A DNA stretch of 64,000 bases from Methylocystis bryophila (GTDB lineage Bacteria; Pseudomonadota; Alphaproteobacteria; Rhizobiales; Beijerinckiaceae): the NCBI RefSeq assembly GCF_027925445.1, contig NZ_AP027149.1, forward strand, positions 4,352,501-4,416,500. Reading direction: 5' to 3'. Shown piece by piece: positions 26,684 to 34,798 of this stretch. A model generated the notes under the pieces. The model was given only the letters and a program-made list of their open reading frames with translations. It made no database searches and had not been told where the DNA came from. The position numbers and the translations under genes were made by a program. The number at the start of each line of letters is the position of its first letter. Position 1 is the first letter of the stretch.

Positions 26684-27250
26684 TCAGCAGAAAGGATTCT
26701 TCAAAAACTCCTCTTCGGCTTTCGTGCTTTTACGCCCCAGCGCTCCATTCCTATCCGGGAAACGGCCAAACCGAATAATCTGATCCCGATGGCAGAGCGC
26801 GTGCTGAAGGGACGTCGCGTCGCCGAGCCTTACGAACAGATCCACGCTTCTTTCCTGCAGCTCCAAATCTTCAGCATGCTCAAAAGGGAGATAGAAAAAA
26901 AGCTTCTGGACCGTCAACACATTCATGTCGAAGCGCTTCTCGATCGCATATTCCGCCAGCATCCTGGCTTTGGAGTCGTTGGCGAAGGCTCCTGCTGCGC
27001 CGCGAAAAATGTTTCTCGAAAACTGATCGAGCAAAATGATCAGCGCCAAGGTCCCCATCTGAGTCTGCTTTAGATCGTCCAACGCTCCCGTTGCGGCGAG
27101 CCGGTTGGCCTCCGAAAACCTCTGCCTTATCTCCTGGTCGAACCCAGGAGTTGCTGCAAACCATATTTGACGCCGGCTCCCCAATTCTGCCGAGTCCGCC
27201 GAGCCGAACCAGAAATCGAGGACCTCCCGCACGAGAGGGTTGCTGTCCAT
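26684..27250 (-). CDS. DUF924 family protein
   Basis: A 188-residue cytoplasmic helical protein of the DUF924 family. Hallmarks: VLDFWFGSADSAELGSRRQI, then FSEANRLAATGALDDLKQTQ, the LALIILLDQFSRNIFRGAAG motif, and FFYLPFEHAEDLELQERSVD. The LDQFxRNxFRG sequence is diagnostic. Function is unknown in this family. The ATG at 27250 gives the DSNPLVREVLDFWF start; an upstream ATG at 27280 is possible. It lies in tandem with the large glycosidase-like gene, which starts 88 bases downstream. Confidence 0.9.
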   Translation of the reverse strand: MDSNPLVREVLDFWFGSADSAELGSRRQIWFAATPGFDQEIRQRFSEANRLAATGALDDLKQTQMGTLALIILLDQFSRNIFRGAAGAFANDSKARMLAEYAIEKRFDMNVLTVQKLFFYLPFEHAEDLELQERSVDLFVRLGDATSLQHALCHRDQIIRFGRFPDRNGALGRKSTKAEEEFLKNPFC

Positions 27251-27360
27251 CTCGGACCTCCGCCCTTTGGCGTTGAGCAACAGATCGGCGCGCCGCGACG
27301 TCAGCCGTCACGCGCCTTCGGGCGGATGCACGCGACATTGCCTTGGCGCTTATCCTAATT

Positions 27361-28824
27361 CTACCTTGCAAGCGGCGCGCCCGAATATTCATTGTACCTT
27401 TTCGCCGCGCCCGACGGGCGGATCGCGAAGAGCGCAGGCTGATCCGCGGGACCGATCGCTTTCCACCACATGGGAAGCGACTTGAACGCGAACACCATGT
27501 CGAAGTCTGTCGCGATCGAGCCTGTGTCAGGGTCGAAGGGTTCTGTTCCCAAACGGTCTTGGAACCAGCGGAACCAATCCTTGGACCCTGGCGCCGGTGA
27601 GCAAATATAGGGGTCGTCCGGCTTGCCGTCCGGGCAGGGTCTGAAGGGCGGTCCGGCTTTCGGGTTGGGATAGGACGGGAGGAGGAACGACAGCATCTTA
27701 TGTTGCACCGGCTGCCACTGCGCCGGCGAATGGCAGCTCATACAGGACGAGTCCGGTGCATTCAGCATCACGTTATCCCCGACCTGGATGTTGTTTCTGG
27801 CGCCGTCGTTGGGGCCCGAAAGCCGTCCGCCCCATCCCAAGGTTTGCGTCGCATAGAACGGCGCCACCGGATTGATCCAGTTCTCCTTGAGTGGAGGCGG
27901 CGGGTTGAGCGCCGAATTGACGTCGGGATCGTTGCCCCATTGCGCGCCGAGGGGAACCATTTTGTCCCAGGCGTCCTTGCCCGGCGCGTCCGCATCATAA
28001 ACAAGCGTGGCGAACACCCAGCCCGTTTTAGGAGCTGCGACGGAGTCCTTCACGATAATGTCGAACTGCATGACGTAGCCGTTAACGACTGTCCGCGCGG
28101 CGCCCTGCTGGCCTTCCGGGATTGCGATGTAAAGCGGCCACTGCGCCGCACCCTGCGTTACCCCCGGCCACCAGTCGCTTTGTTTTTTTGGATCGTCCGA
28201 AACGAAAATCGCGGCTTTGACAATGACCGAGCCTTCGTCGAACTGAAAGTTCTCTGTCTTGATTTCGGGATTCATTGCGTCGGCCTTCCACACCTTGTGG
28301 AGCGAGTAGGCCGCGCGCTCGTCATAGTAGGTCAGCACATGCGTATCGAAAGTCACCTTTAAACCGGTGTTGGGAAATGATTGATCATCAAAATTGCCCG
28401 CGGAATATGTCCCGTGAATGCTTTCGCGACGAGAGCCCAGCCACGGCTCAGTGTACCAATGCGCCGCAGCGGCATCCCAGCTCGCGTAATTCAAGAAGAG
28501 CTTTCTCGCGTTTCCGCCCACGTAATCCTTTAGGGCAGCCACGTAGGCAGCGGCGTTATCTTGGTTGATCCGGCCACCTCCGATGGCTTTCGACCAGGGC
28601 GGATTAGAAATTGGCGGAAGCGCTTGCTGCGGCCAAGCATGACTAAGCTTGAATAATGGACCACTATATTGGTCTGGCGGTGGTATGAAGCCATCATTTG
28701 TCAAGAAAGGGTCTTTTGGAACGGCCTCGATAAGCTCAGATTTAAACGCTTCTGCGAAAGCACTTTGCGCAGCTGAACATATTGATAAAAACAACAACAT
28801 CGCGAAGGCCGAATGCTTACGCAT
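27361..28824 (-). CDS. exported mono-haem c-type protein of unknown function
   Basis: A 487-residue protein with a signal peptide (MRKHSAFAMLLFLSICSAAQ, cleaved near SAFA-EA). One haem-binding motif CMSCH lies at residues 361-365 (PDSSCMSCHSPAQWQP), far into the protein. The long N-terminal part (about 45-330) is Trp/Pro-rich and beta-like (YYDERAAYSLHKVWK, DIIVKDSVAAPKTGWVF), not a standard cytochrome c fold. Later cysteines (RPCPDG, YICSPA) may pair. It stands alone with an AT-rich upstream region (28825-28870). An electron-transfer or oxidative role is likely but cannot be named. Confidence 0.75.
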   Translation of the reverse strand: MRKHSAFAMLLFLSICSAAQSAFAEAFKSELIEAVPKDPFLTNDGFIPPPDQYSGPLFKLSHAWPQQALPPISNPPWSKAIGGGRINQDNAAAYVAALKDYVGGNARKLFLNYASWDAAAAHWYTEPWLGSRRESIHGTYSAGNFDDQSFPNTGLKVTFDTHVLTYYDERAAYSLHKVWKADAMNPEIKTENFQFDEGSVIVKAAIFVSDDPKKQSDWWPGVTQGAAQWPLYIAIPEGQQGAARTVVNGYVMQFDIIVKDSVAAPKTGWVFATLVYDADAPGKDAWDKMVPLGAQWGNDPDVNSALNPPPPLKENWINPVAPFYATQTLGWGGRLSGPNDGARNNIQVGDNVMLNAPDSSCMSCHSPAQWQPVQHKMLSFLLPSYPNPKAGPPFRPCPDGKPDDPYICSPAPGSKDWFRWFQDRLGTEPFDPDTGSIATDFDMVFAFKSLPMWWKAIGPADQPALFAIRPSGAAKRYNEYSGAPLAR

Positions 28825-29002
28825 TATCGACTCCTATGAGAATTATATAAACATATCCGACTATAAGAGAGTAGCACGTCTGATATTTAGGCGCAAGCCG
28901 ATATCTGGGGAAAGCGTCATAACAAGGCGTTTGCGGACGCCCGGAGCACCATAGCCGGAGCCCTTTTAGCGAAGCCTCTCTATCCCGCCGACGCACGAGC
29001 GA

Positions 29003-30484
29003 TCAAGGCAGCGCCTCTTCCCAGCCGCCGCCGAGCGCCTTGTAGAGCGTCACGAAATCCGTCGCCACCGCCGTGCGGCTCTGCGCCTCCTGCAATTCCG
29101 CCTGCAGCGTCGCGCGCTGCGCGTCGAGCACGTTGATAAAGGGTGAAACGCCGGTCTTGTATCGCGCCCGCGCAAGCGTGAGCGCCTCGCGCTGATGCGC
29201 CGCTTGCGCCTTGAGGCGCGCGTGCCTCGCCTCTTCCTCTCGATAGGCGACCATCGCGTCGACGACCTCGGTCCAGGCGTTCAACACGGCTTTGTGGTAA
29301 TTGATTGCGGCTTCCCGAGCCTGCGCGTCGCGCAGCTCCAATTGAGATTTCAGGCGCCCCGCGTCGAAGATCGGCACGGTGACCGACGGTCCAATCTGAT
29401 ATTGAAACGAATGCCCTTCGAGGAGCTTTCTCGCATCGAGCGCGCTGGCGCCGACCGATCCGTTGAATTTGAACGTCGGATAGAATTCGGCGACCGCGAC
29501 GCCGATATTTGCTGTCGCCGCATGAAGATCGGCTTCGGCGCGGCGGATGTCGGGGCGACGCCGCGCAAGGTCGGAAGCCAAGCCGACCGGGGGATGGGGC
29601 GGCGAGAAAAGCTGCGGGCCGGTAAAGGCCAGCTCGCCGCGCAGCGCCTGCGGCGGCTGGTCGAGCAGTCGTCCGATGGCGTCGATGAGCGCCGATTCCT
29701 GACTGTCGAGGCTCGGCAACTGGGCGCGGGTGCTCTCGACCTGCGCCGCCGCGTTTTCGACGTCGAGATAGGTCACGACGCCCCCTTGGGCGCGCGTCTT
29801 GGTGAGCTCCAGAATTTCCTGGGCGCTCGCGAGATTGGCCTTGGTGATCTCGATCTGCGCTTCGGCGCCGCGCAGCTCCGCATAGTCTCGCGCGAGCTCG
29901 GCGACCGTCGCGATCAAGGTGTCGCGAGCCTGGAACTCCGACGACTCGACCTGCGCCTGCGAGGATTCCACCTGTCGGCGCACATGGCCCCATAGGTCGA
30001 TCTCCCAGGAGGCGTCGAAGCCCGTCTGCCACAAGCCGAACGCCGGGATATACGGCACCGGCTGGCCGTTGTTGAAGGCGCGGCCGAGCGCGATCAGACC
30101 ATTCTGGCTCATGAGCTGCCGCGTGTATTGCGCGGAGCTGTTGATCGTCGGCAGCAGCGCCGCGGCGGCGGCGTTACGTTGCGCTCGGCTCTCCCACAGC
30201 CGCTCCGACGCCACGCGCACGTCGAGATTGTCCTCGGCAACGCGCTCGATCAGCGAGCAGAGCTTCGGGTCTCTGAATTGGCGCCACCAATTGGCCTCGA
30301 GGCTCGGCGGCTCCGGGGCGAGATCCACGGATTGGGGCTCGGGTTTGCCGAAGAAGGACTTCTGCGGCAGCATCGGATCAGGCGGGCTGAAATCAGGACC
30401 GACGCTGCAGCCGGAGAGCGTGGCGATGAACGCCACGATTGCAGCCGTGCGCAGGAACCAAGCCGTCTTCTTCCGCATGGTCAA
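29003..30484 (-). CDS. outer membrane efflux factor, NodT/OprM family lipoprotein
   Basis: A 493-residue outer membrane factor. The lipobox LSGCSVGPDF follows a signal peptide, so the protein is lipid-anchored, as OprM-type factors are. Family segments are WWRQFRDPKLCSLIERVAED, a first helical pair with LATVAELARDYAELRGAEAQ and a second with GRLLDQPPQALRGELA and DLARRRPDIRRAEADLHAAT. It overlaps emrB by four bases and closes the tetR-emrA-emrB operon, giving a complete tripartite pump. Confidence 0.93.
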   Translation of the reverse strand: MTMRKKTAWFLRTAAIVAFIATLSGCSVGPDFSPPDPMLPQKSFFGKPEPQSVDLAPEPPSLEANWWRQFRDPKLCSLIERVAEDNLDVRVASERLWESRAQRNAAAAALLPTINSSAQYTRQLMSQNGLIALGRAFNNGQPVPYIPAFGLWQTGFDASWEIDLWGHVRRQVESSQAQVESSEFQARDTLIATVAELARDYAELRGAEAQIEITKANLASAQEILELTKTRAQGGVVTYLDVENAAAQVESTRAQLPSLDSQESALIDAIGRLLDQPPQALRGELAFTGPQLFSPPHPPVGLASDLARRRPDIRRAEADLHAATANIGVAVAEFYPTFKFNGSVGASALDARKLLEGHSFQYQIGPSVTVPIFDAGRLKSQLELRDAQAREAAINYHKAVLNAWTEVVDAMVAYREEEARHARLKAQAAHQREALTLARARYKTGVSPFINVLDAQRATLQAELQEAQSRTAVATDFVTLYKALGGGWEEALP

Positions 30485-32067
30485 TGCGCCCCAGCCGGCC
30501 CGCCGCCGCCCTTGCGGGACGAGAGCAGGAGAATGCAGAACGGCGCCACGGCGAAGGAGATGATCCCCGCGATGAGAAACACGTCCGAATAGGCGAGAGT
30601 CGCGGCTTGGTCCTGATAGACCTGATAGACCTTGCCAAGCGCCTCCTGATGCGCGGCGCTCGCCGTGCGCCCCATCGTCAGGAGCGACCGCTCGTAAGTC
30701 TCAACGAGCGCGTTGAAGGCTTGATTTTGCGAGCTCGCCCATTGCGACAGATAGGCCTGATGCACTTGCGAGCGGCGAAGGATCAGCGCGCTCGCGACAG
30801 AGATGCCGATGGAGCCGAAGACATTGCGCAGCATGACGAACAGCGCCGTGGCGTCGCCATTGAGTTGGCGCGGCACATTGGCGAAGGCGATCGTGCTGAT
30901 GGGAACGAACAGGAAGGCCAGTCCCAGGGTCTGCGCCGCGCGAAGGAACATCAGCGACGTGAAATCCATGTCTGTCGTGAGCCGCATCGAATAGAAGAAG
31001 GACGCGCCCATGCAGAGAAAGCCGAGCGCAATCAGAAACCTTGTCTGCACGAGCGGCATGATGCGCCCGACGATCGGGATCATGAAGATGATCATGAGCG
31101 CGCCCGGCGACAGCACCAAGCCCGACCAGGTCGCGTTGTAACCGAGAAGCGTCTGTGTGAACTGCGGAATAACGACCGCGCCCGCATAGAGCACGCCGCC
31201 CGTCGCGGCGATGCAGACGCAAGACATGGCGAAGTTGCGATCTTTGAGCACCGAGAGGTCGAGGACCGGCTTACGGGCCGTGAGAAGCCAGGCGATCGCG
31301 CCGATGATGCCGAATGCGGCCAGAGCGGAGGTCGTGCGGATGAACGACGAATCCAGCCAATCCTCATCCTGGCCGCGGTCTAGCGTCAACTGAAGCGCGC
31401 CGAGGCCAAGCGAGATCAGCGCCAGCCCGATATAGTCGATGTCGCCGAGATGGCTCCGCGGAAGCCAGGGCGGATCCTCGACGAGCATCGAGATGAGGAC
31501 CACCGCGACGGCGCCGACGGGAATATTGATGAAGAAGACCCAGCGCCAGCTATAGGTGTCGGTGATGTATCCGCCGAGCGTCGGCCCCAGCACGGGCGCG
31601 ACGATGGTCGCAATGGCGGTCACGCCGAAGGCCGCGGCGCGCTTATCCGGGGGGAAAGTGTCGAGAATGATCGACTGCTGGCTCGGCTGCATGCCGCCGC
31701 CGAAGAACCCTTGCAAGAGCCGGAAGACCACGAGTTGCCCAAGGCTCGTCGCCGCGCCGCACAGGAAGGAGCAGACGGTGAACATGAAAACGCAAATGAC
31801 GAAGTAGCGCTTGCGCCCCAGAAGCGACGAGAGCCAGCCCGATATCGTGAGCACGATGCCGTTCGCGAGCAGATAGGAAGTCAGCGCCCAGGTCGATTCA
31901 TCGTAGCTCGCTCCGAGGCTGCCGGCGATGTGCGGAAGCGAGACGTTGACGATCGTCGTGTCGAGAATCTCCATGAAAGCCGCGAGCGTGACGACAACGA
32001 CGATCGCCCAAGGATTGGCCTTTGGCTTCCAGTCGTGATGCTCGTCGACTGCAAGGGCTTCGCTCAT
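30481..32067 (-). CDS. emrB: DHA2 family MFS drug efflux transporter (EmrB-like)
   Basis: A 528-residue inner-membrane pump with the 14-helix DHA2 pattern. Near the N-terminus EILDTTIVNVSLPHIAGSLG is the DHA2 motif D1, and SGWLSSLLGRKRYFVICVFM carries the loop 2-3 motif. LQGFFGGGMQPSQQSIIL is typical of EmrB. It exports hydrophobic toxic compounds driven by the proton gradient. It overlaps emrA and the outer membrane factor by four bases each, so the three should be made together. Confidence 0.94.
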   Translation of the reverse strand: MSEALAVDEHHDWKPKANPWAIVVVVTLAAFMEILDTTIVNVSLPHIAGSLGASYDESTWALTSYLLANGIVLTISGWLSSLLGRKRYFVICVFMFTVCSFLCGAATSLGQLVVFRLLQGFFGGGMQPSQQSIILDTFPPDKRAAAFGVTAIATIVAPVLGPTLGGYITDTYSWRWVFFINIPVGAVAVVLISMLVEDPPWLPRSHLGDIDYIGLALISLGLGALQLTLDRGQDEDWLDSSFIRTTSALAAFGIIGAIAWLLTARKPVLDLSVLKDRNFAMSCVCIAATGGVLYAGAVVIPQFTQTLLGYNATWSGLVLSPGALMIIFMIPIVGRIMPLVQTRFLIALGFLCMGASFFYSMRLTTDMDFTSLMFLRAAQTLGLAFLFVPISTIAFANVPRQLNGDATALFVMLRNVFGSIGISVASALILRRSQVHQAYLSQWASSQNQAFNALVETYERSLLTMGRTASAAHQEALGKVYQVYQDQAATLAYSDVFLIAGIISFAVAPFCILLLSSRKGGGGPAGAH

Positions 32068-33182
32068 TTGAGGAAGACCTTGGGCGTGACCGAGATGCCG
32101 AGCGGCAGGGGAACCTCCGGATCGAGCCCGGAGTCGATGACGATCTTGACAGGGACGCGCTGCACGATCTTGACGAAATTGCCGGTCGCGTTTTCGGGCG
32201 GAAAGGCGGTGAACTTGGAGCCAGCGCCAAGCTGAATGCTGTCGACATGACCTTTGAGCTTGAGCTGCGGATAGCCGTCAACCTCGATGTCGACCTTCTG
32301 GCCGGGCCGCATCCGCTTGAGCTGGTTCTCCTTGAAGTTTGCGGTCACCCAGACTTCGGGAGAAACGATCGACATGACCTGCTGACCGGCCGTGACATAG
32401 TTTCCCGCCTCGACATTGCGCTTCGTCACCCAGCCGTCCTGCGGCGCCGTGACATTTGTCCAGGCCAGATTGAGATTGGCCTGATCCAGTCGGGCTTGCG
32501 CCGATTGCACCTGACCTTCGAGCTGGCCCACCTGCGTATCCGCTTCTCCGATACGCTGCGGCACGGGTTGGTTCTGCAGCACCTGCGCGTCAGCGAGCGC
32601 GACTTGCGCTTTCGCCTGCTTTAAGGCGGCCGCCGCGGCGTCGATCTCTTGTTGCGTCGTCGCCTTCGCGGGCAGGCTCTTCTGACGCTGGTAGTCAGCG
32701 GCGGCGCGCGCCTCGACAGCCTGAGCGTTAGCGAGCTGCGCTTGCGCCTGCGCGAGCTGGGCGGGGAAATTTTTGCGAGCGATCTCGGCGCCGTAACGAA
32801 ACCCCTGATATTGCGCCTTTGCCGTATCCAAGGCGCCCTTGGCCGAGTCGCGGTCGATCAAGAATTGGCGTTGGTTGATGCGAATCAGGGGATCGCCCTT
32901 GCGGACGAATTGATTGTCCCGCACGCTCAGCGTGTCGACTTGCCCCGCGACTTGCGGCGCGATGGCGATCGCGCGTCCATCGGTGAAGGCGTCATCCGTG
33001 GATTCCACGTTGCGCGACGAGATCCAGTAATAGGCCCCTCCTCCAATCAAGAGCAGGATCAGGGCGGCGCCGATCTGGAGCCGGAAACCGCCGACTTTCT
33101 TCGATGCCTGAGCGAGCCCGCCGCCTTTTGACGGCTGGCCTTTGTCCTCATCCCTCTTGCCGGGTGCTTCGGCTTGGGTCAT
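32064..33182 (-). CDS. emrA: HlyD-family membrane fusion protein (EmrA-like)
   Basis: A 372-residue periplasmic adaptor linking EmrB to the outer membrane factor. A single transmembrane helix (FRLQIGAALILLLIGGGAYY, about 33-55) is followed by the first lipoyl half (VAGQVDTLSVRDNQFVRKGD), a coiled-coil hairpin of about 130 residues with repeated Gln/Ala-rich heptads, the second lipoyl half (VTAPQDGWVTKRNVEAGNYV) and the beta-barrel domain ending GISVTPKVFLK. Length and order are typical. Confidence 0.94.
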   Translation of the reverse strand: MTQAEAPGKRDEDKGQPSKGGGLAQASKKVGGFRLQIGAALILLLIGGGAYYWISSRNVESTDDAFTDGRAIAIAPQVAGQVDTLSVRDNQFVRKGDPLIRINQRQFLIDRDSAKGALDTAKAQYQGFRYGAEIARKNFPAQLAQAQAQLANAQAVEARAAADYQRQKSLPAKATTQQEIDAAAAALKQAKAQVALADAQVLQNQPVPQRIGEADTQVGQLEGQVQSAQARLDQANLNLAWTNVTAPQDGWVTKRNVEAGNYVTAGQQVMSIVSPEVWVTANFKENQLKRMRPGQKVDIEVDGYPQLKLKGHVDSIQLGAGSKFTAFPPENATGNFVKIVQRVPVKIVIDSGLDPEVPLPLGISVTPKVFLK

Positions 33183-33844
33183 TTCGGGAACAGGCCTCCC
33201 GTGAGAAGCGTGACGACATGCCGTTCAAAGGCTTCGCGCGCAAGCGGCGTCGTGGCGGTTAAGCCACCGGCGAGGGGCAGAAGCGTAAGGGCCACGATCG
33301 AGACGAATACGAGAGAAGGCTCCACTCCGCCAGCGAACAATCCCTGACGCCCCCAGCTTTCCAGACGTCGATCCGCTTTTTCCGTCCCGCTTTCCTCAAG
33401 CCCCTTCAGCACCCGCTCTCGGAGCGCGCCCCCTTCGCTGAGCATCTCGCGCACCCAAAGCGGCGGCAGACATGGACATTCGTCGACGGCCTCGAGCAGC
33501 CGCCGAACCAGGCCGGCGATGATCGCCGGGGGTTCCCTCCTCTCCACGCGGAAGGCTTGGTTGATCCGGATTGCGAGCGGAAGAAGCCGCTCCTCCACCA
33601 CAGCGTCGAGAAGCTGCTCGCGGCTGCGGAAATAATAGTGAGCCATCGCCGCCGTGAGACCAACGTGGTCGGCGATCATCCGAAGCGTCGTGTTCGGGAC
33701 CCCCTGCTGGGCGAAGAGCGTCAGGGCTGCATCCAGGAGCAAGGCGCGGCGATCGGACTTGCCTGTCGGACGGCCGGGACGCCGGGGCGCGATCGTCTCC
33801 GCCTCCCGAGGGGGCGCTGGGACCAAATACTCAGCCGTTTGCAT
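33179..33844 (-). CDS. TetR/AcrR family transcriptional regulator
   Basis: A 221-residue regulator at the head of the efflux operon. The N-terminal helix-turn-helix is visible in RRALLLDAALTLFAQQGVPN followed by TTLRMIADHVGLTAAMAHYY and FRSREQLLDAVVEE. The C-terminal ligand domain is helical and ends VVTLLTGGLFPK. It overlaps emrA by four bases, so it is co-transcribed with the pump and probably represses its own operon through the AT-rich palindrome at 33882. The ligand is unknown. Confidence 0.93.
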   Translation of the reverse strand: MQTAEYLVPAPPREAETIAPRRPGRPTGKSDRRALLLDAALTLFAQQGVPNTTLRMIADHVGLTAAMAHYYFRSREQLLDAVVEERLLPLAIRINQAFRVERREPPAIIAGLVRRLLEAVDECPCLPPLWVREMLSEGGALRERVLKGLEESGTEKADRRLESWGRQGLFAGGVEPSLVFVSIVALTLLPLAGGLTATTPLAREAFERHVVTLLTGGLFPK

Positions 33845-33881
33845 GGCTCGAATCTCCTCGCCCCTTTCGATCGGCGCATTT

Positions 33882-33901
33882 AATTAACTCATCAATTAAT
33901 T
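33882..33901. promoter_or_regulatory. candidate operator of the TetR-emrAB operon
   Basis: AATTAACTCATCAATTAATT is an imperfect palindrome: 6-base arms AATTAA/TTAATT match exactly and the centre partly. It lies 38 bases upstream of the TetR start, in an AT-rich island in otherwise GC-rich DNA, where the promoter should be. Repression by TetR is inferred. Confidence 0.55.
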
Positions 33902-34140
33902 TTTTGCAAGCCAAGTTCACGCTGGTCTGCGCAGGCCGCCGTCCCGCGCATGGAATCTTCCGCAAAATCCCGCGCGCTTCCCCAGGGCGTCTCCCACCCG
34001 AAGGGTCGTTCGCGCGAAGGGGAAGCTCGCTAAATCAAAAGTTAAAGCGAGCTCTCGCAGCGCACGAACACGCGGTTGCGAGGAGGCGGACCCTTATCGC
34101 CGCCGGAGAGCCGCAACCATCCGAGCTTCGCTGACGAGCC

Positions 34141-34707
34141 TCAGCCCGCCGTGTGTCTGAGAAAAAGGCCCAGGGCGGCGATGGACGCGCCTCTCAGCAG
34201 CAGGGCCACGCCAACGAAGACCCCCACGGCCCAGAGGCCGGTGAGCGGCCATCCCAAGATCAGGAGGAACCCGAGAATGAGGCTGATCACGCCATCGAGA
34301 ATATAAAGCGCCTCGCCTTGCACATGCGCGCTGAACGCGAAGAAGATCTCGCCGAAACCGGCGACGAGAAAATAGAAGCCCATCAGCAAGGTGATGGCTT
34401 CGGCGCCCACTCTGGGCTGGGTCAGCAACACGATGCCGGTCAGGCCGAGCAGAAACGCCCAGAGAACATGCACGAAGAATTGCGTCCAATAACCCGTCGT
34501 CAGGAACGCAAAGGTGAGAATCGCAAAGGCGGCGACGCAGAAAATCGCGCCCAGCACCTGAACCGAGATCACGCTGGCTGCGCGGGCCCGCCACATGGCG
34601 ACCAAGCCGAGTATGGCTATTCCCACGCCAAGAGCTACGAGCCAGAACCAATGGGCCGCGAGCTCGGGCGGCGCCTGCGTGACGAAGACTTCGAATTGTT
34701 GCTGCAT
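34141..34707 (-). CDS. HdeD family (DUF308) membrane protein
   Basis: A 188-residue protein of six transmembrane helices, with the DUF308 internal repeat of helix pairs: WFWLVALGVGIAILGLVAMW, VLGAIFCVAAFAILTFAFLT, then LWAFLLGLTGIVLLTQPRVG, ITLLMGFYFLVAGFGEIFFA and LILGFLLILGWPLTGLWAVG. HdeD proteins are linked to acid resistance at high cell density. Its position beside a proton-pumping ATPase fits a pH-homeostasis role, but that is inference. Confidence 0.88.
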   Translation of the reverse strand: MQQQFEVFVTQAPPELAAHWFWLVALGVGIAILGLVAMWRARAASVISVQVLGAIFCVAAFAILTFAFLTTGYWTQFFVHVLWAFLLGLTGIVLLTQPRVGAEAITLLMGFYFLVAGFGEIFFAFSAHVQGEALYILDGVISLILGFLLILGWPLTGLWAVGVFVGVALLLRGASIAALGLFLRHTAG

Positions 34708-34798
34708 CGCTTGTTCCCGAATGTTGCGGTTCGAAGATCAATATGTCGTCGATCCGGATGGCTGGCCTCTGCGGTCTAAATAGAGCGCTGCCGGAGCT

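Noticed and set aside
28980..30032. 350-residue frame overlapping the efflux outer membrane factor
   Set aside because: Same strand but wrong frame; lacks the lipobox and family sequence.
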